Source of the DNA: Acidimicrobiia bacterium
GTDB lineage: Bacteria; Actinomycetota; Acidimicrobiia; Spongiisociales; JAHEDJ01
Reading direction: 5' to 3'
Assembly (NCBI GenBank): GCA_030598025.1
Contig: JAUVQS010000038.1
Coordinates: 1-11,452 of the forward strand
Length of the DNA stretch: 11,452 nucleotides
In this document: in pieces, positions 6,847 to 11,452 of the stretch
Position numbering within the stretch: position 1 is the stretch's first letter
Layout of the letters: each line of letters begins with the position of its first letter
Notes under the pieces: model-generated
The model's database searches: none
The model's input: the letters and a program-made list of their open reading frames with translations, nothing else
What the model was told of the DNA's origin: nothing
Translations under genes and position numbers: made by a program

Positions 6847-9144
6847 ATGGACCAGGCGCCAGATCAACTACTCGAGCAACCTGTACCGCAGGTCGACACC
6901 GAGCAGGCCTCAACGACGGCTCTCCTTCTGTTCGGCGTTGACGGAGAGGCCTCTCCTCTGGAAAGCGAACGGGACCGCAACTTCTTGATCAAGAGCGAGC
7001 AGGGATCGTTTGCCCTCAAGTTCGCCAACCCGGCGGAGGGTTCGACCGTGCTCGAGATGCAGGCCGCCGTGCTCGAGCACATTGCTCTGGTTGACCCCGA
7101 CTTGCCGGTTCCTCGCACCCGGCCGACCATCGGAGGCGAGGCCGTCGGCGCCTCCACGGTCGACGGACAGACGGTTCCAGTGCGGATGGTGAGCTTCCTT
7201 CCCGGGGCCACACTCGAGCAGGGCGTTTCCTCGGAGCCACTCCGCAGCAGCATCGCCGCCACGCTTGCCCGCCTTGGATACGCTCTGCGCGGTTGCTTTG
7301 ATCCGGCGGCGGGCCGGATGCTGCTCTGGGATCTCACTCACCTCCCGCTGCTGCGATCGAAGGTTCACTACCTCGAACCCGATCAACAGCCACTCGTCCG
7401 GCAATGGCTTGATCGATTCGACGAGATCGTCGCTCCCCGCCTGCCTCATCTGCGGGCTCAGATCATCCACAACGACTTCAACCCCGAGAACTTGCTGGTC
7501 CGCCCGGCTGATCCCGACAGGATCAGCGGCATCATCGATTTCGGAGATGTCGTCCATGCACCGCTGGTAATCGACCCCGCCGTTGCCATTTCTTATCAGA
7601 TTCTCGGCCAGGAGGACCCGATCCCCGTCATCGCCGAAATGGCGAGCACCTACCACGCCACTGTCTCGCTCGAGGAAGACGAACTCGCCGTCCTGGTAGA
7701 CCTCATCGCCGGTCGTTTGGTTCAATCCCTCGTAATCGGGGCGTGGCGGGCCGACCACCACCCGGAAAACACCGAGTACATCCTCTCGTATTCGGACACC
7801 AGCTGGGACTCTCTCGAACAGCTCTCCAGCCTCGATCCAGAAACGATGATCGGGGCGATCCGGGAGGCGTGCGGGGTGTTGACCGGAGCGCGGTTCGGCC
7901 CAGCGGATCTTCCGGCCCTCCTCGACCGGCGCCTGAATCGCCTGGGTACAGGGATGCGCCTGTCGTACTCGGAACCGCTCCACATCGTGGCCGGCGAAGG
8001 ACCATGGCTCATCGATTCGGCGGGTCAACGCCACCTGGACGCCTACAACAACGTCCCGCACGTCGGGCACAGCCACCCTGCCGTTACCGCGGCCGTCGCC
8101 CGGCAATCCGGCATCCTCAACACAAACACCCGCTACCTCGTCGACGAAGTGCTCGACTACGCCGATCGACTCGTCGCGATGTTCCCGGACGACCTCGGCG
8201 TGGTGTTCTTCGCCAACTCCGGCAGCGAGGCCAACGACCTGGCCTGGCGAATGGCTCAGACGGTCACCAAGAACGATGGAATCATCGTGACGAAGCACGC
8301 CTACCACGGCTCCACCGCTCTCACGATGGCAACTTCACCGGAGGAACTCGGGATCGAGAACCTCGAGCCGTGGGTGGCAACCGTGCCGGCCCCCGACCCC
8401 CGGCGTCGAGATGACAACGCGCTGGCAGAGGCAATCGAGGGCCTCGACAAGCGCGGTCATCGGCCGGCGGCGCTGGCCTTCGACACGGTGTTCTCGAGCG
8501 ATGGGATCTTCGAGCCCTCACCCGGCTACCTCCGAAGTGCCGCCGACCAAGTCAGAGACGCGGGTGGACTCTTCATCGCCGACGAGGTCCAGGCCGGGTT
8601 CGGCCGTGTTGGCACGCGAATGTGGGGCTTCGCCGGACACGACGTCGTGCCCGATATCGTCACGCTGGGCAAGCCGATGGGGAACGGACATCCGGTGGCA
8701 GCCGTAGTCACCACACCCGCGATAGCCGAGGCGTTCACCAGGGACGGCTACTACTTCAGCACGTTCGCCGGAAACCCGGTCTCAACGGCGGCGGCTATGG
8801 CCGTCCTCGATGTCATGGCGGCAGAGGGACTTCCGGCCAAAGCTGAGCGAGTCGGAGCGTATCTTCGGACAGGCCTCAGCAGACTGGCAAACGAGCATCC
8901 GTCAATCACCGATGTGCGTGGTCCCGCCATGTTCATCGGAGTCGAACTCAGCGTCGGCGGAGATCCAGATCCGGAGCGGACCGAATGGATCGTGAATGAG
9001 ATGCGCCGCCGGCAGATTCTCATCGGCCGAACCGGTATCCACGGCAACGTTCTGAAAATCCGGCCGCCTCTCGCTTTCGACGAGTCCCACGCCGACCTGC
9101 TCATTGAAACACTCGCCGGGGTGCTCTCCGAGACGCAGGAGTAA
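6847..9144 (+). CDS. Bifunctional kinase / PLP-dependent ammonia-phospho-lyase (APH + class III aminotransferase fold)
   Basis: A 765-residue fusion. Residues about 30-330 are an aminoglycoside-phosphotransferase-like kinase: catalytic loop HNDFNPENLL (D210, N215) and metal-binding IIDFGD (D231). Residues about 345-765 are a fold-type I, class III PLP enzyme: NSGSEANDLAWR, HAYHGST, ADEVQAGFGRVG, the PLP lysine K609 in LGKPMGNGHPVA, and FAGNPVSTAAA. The GKPMGNGHP wording around the lysine is the one in mammalian AGXT2L1 and AGXT2L2, which are not transaminases but eliminate phosphate and ammonia from phosphoethanolamine or 5-phosphohydroxylysine. Kinase-lyase fusions of this kind are known in bacteria. 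The likely job is to phosphorylate an amino alcohol or hydroxy-amino acid and convert it to an aldehyde or oxo compound with release of phosphate and ammonia. Which substrate (ethanolamine, hydroxylysine or another) cannot be told. ATG at 6847 begins right after the E1-like gene, with only a weak ribosome site; the longer upstream frame lies inside that gene. Confidence 0.87.
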   Translation: MDQAPDQLLEQPVPQVDTEQASTTALLLFGVDGEASPLESERDRNFLIKSEQGSFALKFANPAEGSTVLEMQAAVLEHIALVDPDLPVPRTRPTIGGEAVGASTVDGQTVPVRMVSFLPGATLEQGVSSEPLRSSIAATLARLGYALRGCFDPAAGRMLLWDLTHLPLLRSKVHYLEPDQQPLVRQWLDRFDEIVAPRLPHLRAQIIHNDFNPENLLVRPADPDRISGIIDFGDVVHAPLVIDPAVAISYQILGQEDPIPVIAEMASTYHATVSLEEDELAVLVDLIAGRLVQSLVIGAWRADHHPENTEYILSYSDTSWDSLEQLSSLDPETMIGAIREACGVLTGARFGPADLPALLDRRLNRLGTGMRLSYSEPLHIVAGEGPWLIDSAGQRHLDAYNNVPHVGHSHPAVTAAVARQSGILNTNTRYLVDEVLDYADRLVAMFPDDLGVVFFANSGSEANDLAWRMAQTVTKNDGIIVTKHAYHGSTALTMATSPEELGIENLEPWVATVPAPDPRRRDDNALAEAIEGLDKRGHRPAALAFDTVFSSDGIFEPSPGYLRSAADQVRDAGGLFIADEVQAGFGRVGTRMWGFAGHDVVPDIVTLGKPMGNGHPVAAVVTTPAIAEAFTRDGYYFSTFAGNPVSTAAAMAVLDVMAAEGLPAKAERVGAYLRTGLSRLANEHPSITDVRGPAMFIGVELSVGGDPDPERTEWIVNEMRRRQILIGRTGIHGNVLKIRPPLAFDESHADLLIETLAGVLSETQE

Positions 9145-9162
9145 TCGGGCACATCGGATTTC

Positions 9163-9191
9163 AGCGGGGGTGACCGGATGACCCTCGCGCT
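9163..9191 (+). terminator. Hairpin downstream of the kinase-lyase gene, weak terminator candidate
   Basis: Nineteen bases after the stop, AGCG and GGGT (9163-9171) can pair with ACCC and CGCT (9181-9191) across a small internal loop, enclosing a nine-base loop. No T-run follows, so it is not a classic intrinsic terminator; it may only stabilise the transcript end. Confidence 0.25.
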
Positions 9192-9286
9192 TCGCTGAGG
9201 CCTCTCGACCTGATTCGGTAACTAGTTAGTTTGAATCGATCGGCTTTGTGTCTCAACTACCCGGCGGATTTGTCGATGACCTCATC

Positions 9287-9292
9287 AAGGAG
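9287..9292 (+). promoter_or_regulatory. Ribosome binding site deciding the start of the zinc-ribbon protein
   Basis: AAGGAG lies six bases before the ATG at 9299. This settles the start there rather than at the in-frame GTG at 9248, which has no such site and would add 17 residues ahead of the zinc ribbon. Confidence 0.75.
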
Positions 9293-9298
9293 CAACAG

Positions 9299-9994
9299 AT
9301 GAGAACATCTGCAAACGAGCGATGCGACTTCTGCGGCGAGACTGCCGTAGCATTTCAACGCGGCGCAAGCGTGTGCGGACGATGCGGAATCGAGCGAACG
9401 CTCGACCATTCGGGCTCGCCGATGAGGTCGCGACGGATGGCGCTGGTTGGCCTGTTCTCGTCGGGCTTGCTTGTGAAACTGATGCTGGGCTCCGTGGCGC
9501 TGGCCGCAGTGGGTAGTTGGGCAGCAGCGACAGTGATGGCCCCACCGCCCCCTATCGTTATTTCTCCACCTGCCTCGGTTAGTGAGGTGATCAGCGCAAC
9601 CACCGTCGTTGAGGTGCCTGCGCGCAGCGACGAACCAGCAATCTCGGTCGAGGAGGTCGTCTCAGCCGCCAAGGATCAGGCTGCCAAGGCTCACGAATTC
9701 GCAGCCGCCACCCAGGACTGGGCCAACTGTGTCTCAGATGCCGCAATCTCTCACCGAGGCGGGGCGTTCCGGCCGTGGGGAGTGCGGACAGACTGCCCCT
9801 ACCCCCGGCCGTCTGACTTCGGAATCGGCCAAGGCCAGGGCCCACCGGATACGCCGCCGGGTTGGGTACACAAACTGGACAATCCCGGTCAGTCCAACGA
9901 CCACGATCCGAACGAGAAGAAGTCCGACGGGCCGGACCCGCGACTCAAGGGCCAAGCCGACGAAAACGAGGAAGACGGGGAAGACGACGAGTAG
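9299..9994 (+). CDS. Zinc-ribbon, single-pass membrane protein of unknown function
   Basis: A 231-residue protein I do not recognise. Near the N-terminus CDFC (C9, C12) and CGRC (C26, C29) form a CxxC-x13-CxxC zinc ribbon. One membrane helix follows at about 55-80 (GLLVKLMLGSVALAAVGSW), then a proline-rich spacer (APPPPIVISPP). The charge pattern (RSRR before the helix) puts the zinc ribbon in the cytoplasm and the rest outside. The outer part has a helical stretch (about 115-150, VEEVVSAAKDQAAKAHEF), two cysteines (C144 in WANCVSDAA, C166 in RTDCPYP) that could form a disulphide, and a low-complexity, strongly acidic end (DENEEDGEDDE). The layout of a small cytoplasmic metal domain, one helix and an exported tail resembles membrane anti-sigma factors, but no sigma factor is adjacent, so this is only a suggestion. 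It has its own good ribosome site and lies 154 bases after the metabolic operon. It converges on the CoA-binding gene with ten bases between stops. Confidence 0.8.
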   Translation: MRTSANERCDFCGETAVAFQRGASVCGRCGIERTLDHSGSPMRSRRMALVGLFSSGLLVKLMLGSVALAAVGSWAAATVMAPPPPIVISPPASVSEVISATTVVEVPARSDEPAISVEEVVSAAKDQAAKAHEFAAATQDWANCVSDAAISHRGGAFRPWGVRTDCPYPRPSDFGIGQGQGPPDTPPGWVHKLDNPGQSNDHDPNEKKSDGPDPRLKGQADENEEDGEDDE

Positions 9995-10004
9995 ACGATC
10001 GGCC

Positions 10005-10481
10005 TCAGACCTTCCTGGGCACCGCCCCCGTCAAGCTGAAGATCGCTCGCATGCATTTGTGCCCGAAGTCGGCGGTCGGATCGAACATCAGCGGACACCC
10101 ACCGTCGATCACCACCATTCCATTGTCGCGACCCAACGCCGTCGCCTCCTCGGACACGCTGCCGGCCCCCATCGACCTGTGCATCCAAGCCCGCGTGATC
10201 TCTGCAGCAACAGCATCACGCATCACCCCGGAGGCGTGCTCCGCGCTCGTGCCGATCACCACGGCATCTACACCGCCCGGGATCGAGCCAAGGTCCGGAT
10301 AGCACTTATCGCCCTCGATCTCTTCGGCATTCGGGTTCACGGCAAATACCTCATAGCCGCGATCCCGGAGTCGTTGGTAGACGATGTTGCTCCCATGGCC
10401 CTGCGGGTTGCGCGATACGCCCGCCACAGCTATTCGCTTCTGAGCAAGGAAGTCGGCTGCTGCCTCTTTGATGGTCGTCAT
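10005..10481 (-). CDS. CoA-binding (YccU-like) Rossmann protein
   Basis: A 158-residue cytosolic protein made of one CoA_binding_2 domain. The first strand and nucleotide-binding turn are IAVAGVSRNPQGHGSNIVY (about residues 17-35), followed by GYEVFAVNPNAEEIEG, the usual YPDLGSIPGGVDAVVIGT and, near the end, MVVIDGGCPLMF with the cysteine conserved in the family. The fold is the one at the N-terminus of ADP-forming acyl-CoA synthetases and succinyl-CoA synthetase alpha; standalone members bind CoA, but their physiological role is mostly unknown. The C-terminal tail (about 138-158, FGHKCMRAIFSLTGAVPRKV) goes beyond the minimal domain. The ATG at 10481 has a GGAGG nine bases upstream (10495-10491 on this strand), which sits in a palindrome that could hide it. 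The neighbouring gene is divergent (LtrA); convergent on the other side. No operon partner is visible. Confidence 0.88.
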   Translation of the reverse strand: MTTIKEAAADFLAQKRIAVAGVSRNPQGHGSNIVYQRLRDRGYEVFAVNPNAEEIEGDKCYPDLGSIPGGVDAVVIGTSAEHASGVMRDAVAAEITRAWMHRSMGAGSVSEEATALGRDNGMVVIDGGCPLMFDPTADFGHKCMRAIFSLTGAVPRKV

Positions 10482-10482
10482 G

Positions 10483-10496
10483 TGGAGGATCCTCCA
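10483..10496 (-). promoter_or_regulatory. Palindrome containing the ribosome binding site of the CoA-binding gene
   Basis: TGGAGGATCCTCCA is a perfect 14-bp palindrome. On the minus strand its left arm is the GGAGG ribosome site and its right arm is complementary, so the RNA can fold TGGAG-GATC-CTCCA, a five-pair stem with four-base loop that covers the site just before the ATG at 10481. It could lower or regulate translation, or serve as a protein-binding site in DNA. Structure is seen; function is inferred. Confidence 0.4.
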
Positions 10497-10553
10497 ACTG
10501 GGCGCCGTTTCTGGTTCTCCCAGAAGTGTCTCGGACCATTCGTGCTTTGAACA

Positions 10554-10567
10554 GGGCCGAACGGCCC
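10554..10567. repeat. Inverted repeat GGGCCG-AA-CGGCCC between divergent genes
   Basis: A 14-bp inverted repeat with a two-base centre lies in the 183-base gap between the CoA-binding gene and the LtrA gene. It may be an operator or a short hairpin; it could also be chance in GC-rich sequence. No promoter hexamers could be assigned confidently around it. Confidence 0.25.
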
Positions 10568-10653
10568 GTGGCCGGCTGGAATTCCCCGGAATGCTCCGTA
10601 GAACCAGCGCTGTCGGGTTGCCGCCCGGCGTTGGTAACCTCGTCAGCGCTCGA

Positions 10654-10660
10654 GGGGAGG
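10654..10660 (+). promoter_or_regulatory. Ribosome binding site deciding a GTG start for ltrA
   Basis: GGGGAGG ends four bases before GTG 10665. The next in-frame ATG (10680) is 19 bases away from this site, too far, so the GTG is preferred. Confidence 0.65.
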
Positions 10661-10664
10661 ATTC

Positions 10665-11452
10665 GTGACGGCACCGGCGATGGAAAACGAACTGCGGGTT
10701 TCTCCGCTGGAGCTCTTCTTTGACCTGGTGTTCGTGTTCGCGATCACGCAGGTTGCCTCACTGATCCGCCATGACCTCTCGCTCCTCGGGGTCGCCAAGG
10801 GAGCTCTGATCCTGGCCATGCTGTATTGGGGATGGTCGCTGTTCACCTGGACACTCAACTTCGTCGGAACGGGCAGACTCGATGTACGCCTCGGCCTGTT
10901 CATCGCCATGGCTATGTCCCTGCTCATGGCCCGCATAATTCCGGAGGCCTTCGATGACGGGGGCCCCTATTTCGCGGGTGCGTACTTTGTGTTCCGGTTG
11001 GTCGCCAACGTGGTTGCCCTTCGAACCGAAGACCGGGAAGCACGCGATCGGCAGTGGGCCTTCATCCCGATCACCATGTTTGGCAGCGCCGTTGCTTTGG
11101 GAGGCGGCTTCATCGACGACCCGTGGCGCTCGTGGATCTGGCTCGCCTCGCTGGCCATCGATCTCCTCGCCGCCCGGGCCGCCGAGCGAGTCGACTGGCA
11201 CATCCAGGCAGGGCATTTCGCCGAGCGTTACGGATTGCTGGTGATCATCGCCCTCGGCGAGTCGATTGTTGCGATCGGAGCGGGGTTGATCGAGGTCGAG
11301 GTTGACATCACACTCGGTCTGACTCTCGTCGTCGCGTTCGCGGCTACCTCGACTCTCTGGTGGTCGTACTTCCATTGGGTGGCCGATCGAGTCGAGCAGC
11401 ATCTCCGCGATCTCCAGGGAACCGCGCGGGGAGCGTTCGCCCGCGATGCATA
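10665..11452 (+). CDS. ltrA: LtrA-family (low temperature requirement A) membrane protein, 3' end cut by window
   Basis: From GTG 10665 the frame stays open to the window end (262 codons), so the C-terminal third of a family that is usually about 380-400 residues is missing. Family hallmarks are SPLELFFDLVFVFAITQV near the N-terminus and FAERYGLLVIIALGESIVAIG at about residues 185-205. At least eight hydrophobic helices can be counted in the part present (for example LILAMLYWGWSLFTWTLNF, LGLFIAMAMSLLMARII, LTLVVAFAATSTLWWSYF). LtrA was named for a Listeria mutant unable to grow in the cold; the biochemical role of the family is not established. An integral inner-membrane protein is certain, transport function is guesswork. 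A strong GGGGAGG precedes the start. The gene is divergent from the CoA-binding gene with a 183-base spacer. Confidence 0.88.
   Translation, partial: MTAPAMENELRVSPLELFFDLVFVFAITQVASLIRHDLSLLGVAKGALILAMLYWGWSLFTWTLNFVGTGRLDVRLGLFIAMAMSLLMARIIPEAFDDGGPYFAGAYFVFRLVANVVALRTEDREARDRQWAFIPITMFGSAVALGGGFIDDPWRSWIWLASLAIDLLAARAAERVDWHIQAGHFAERYGLLVIIALGESIVAIGAGLIEVEVDITLGLTLVVAFAATSTLWWSYFHWVADRVEQHLRDLQGTARGAFARDA

Noticed and set aside
6910..8307. Long (465-codon) minus-strand ORF opposite the kinase-lyase gene
   Set aside because: It is the antisense of a strongly conserved two-domain enzyme; long antisense frames are common in GC-rich coding DNA and no domain is seen in it.
9248..9298. Upstream GTG start for the zinc-ribbon protein
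   Set aside because: The ATG at 9299 has a good AAGGAG six bases upstream; the GTG has none.
9609..10550. 313-codon plus-strand ORF spanning the zinc-ribbon gene end and the antisense of the CoA-binding gene
   Set aside because: Arg/Pro/Thr-rich translation without domain, and it crosses two genes with better evidence.
1..11452. tRNA genes, CRISPR arrays, insertion sequences, phage attachment sites
   Set aside because: No T-loop-like GTTCGA context with matching arms, no regularly spaced repeats, no transposase or integrase motifs were seen on either strand.

Overview
The window is GC-rich DNA with frequent GTG starts. Its proteins have an actinobacterial flavour: an actinobacterial-type standalone MBL hydrolase, an AceE-like homodimeric E1, a TM0106-type nuclease and LtrA. 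I infer an actinomycete, possibly an Acidimicrobiia-like lineage, from general impression only. There is no rRNA, tRNA, CRISPR array, insertion sequence or clear phage gene. It reads as ordinary chromosomal sequence with several short operons in alternating orientation.

Layout: (1) Minus strand, 1-1161: a two-gene operon of a single-domain PAS protein followed by an MBL-fold hydrolase cut by the window edge; stop and start codons overlap by 4 bases. (2) 1162-1510: a divergent intergenic stretch with a 14-bp palindrome and no convincing gene. (3) Plus strand, 1511-3367: a RecB/Cas4-like nuclease of the TM0106 type with a probable Fe-S cluster and a C-terminal RNase H-like exonuclease domain. 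(4) Minus strand, 3298-4364: a membrane sensor histidine kinase split by a one-base deletion at its N-box; its 3' end overlaps the nuclease tail to tail by 70 bp. (5) Plus strand, 4470-9144: a probable metabolic operon of an AceE/transketolase-like thiamine-diphosphate enzyme and a fused small-molecule kinase / PLP-dependent ammonia-phospho-lyase of the AGXT2L type. (6) Plus strand, 9299-9994: a zinc-ribbon, single-pass membrane protein of unknown role with an acidic tail. (7) Minus strand, 10005-10481: a small CoA-binding (YccU-like) protein. (8) Plus strand from 10665, running off the end: an LtrA-family multi-pass membrane protein.

The most interesting part is the 4470-9144 pair. The second protein should phosphorylate a hydroxylated amine or amino acid and then eliminate phosphate and ammonia in one polypeptide, giving an aldehyde or oxo compound. 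The first is an E1-type thiamine-diphosphate enzyme with no E2/E3 partner in the window and an altered cofactor motif (GDA for GDG). Together they suggest a catabolic route that I cannot assign to a known pathway. The second notable point is the histidine kinase: restoring one A in a short A-run rebuilds a perfect N-box, so this is either a recent mutation or a sequence error.
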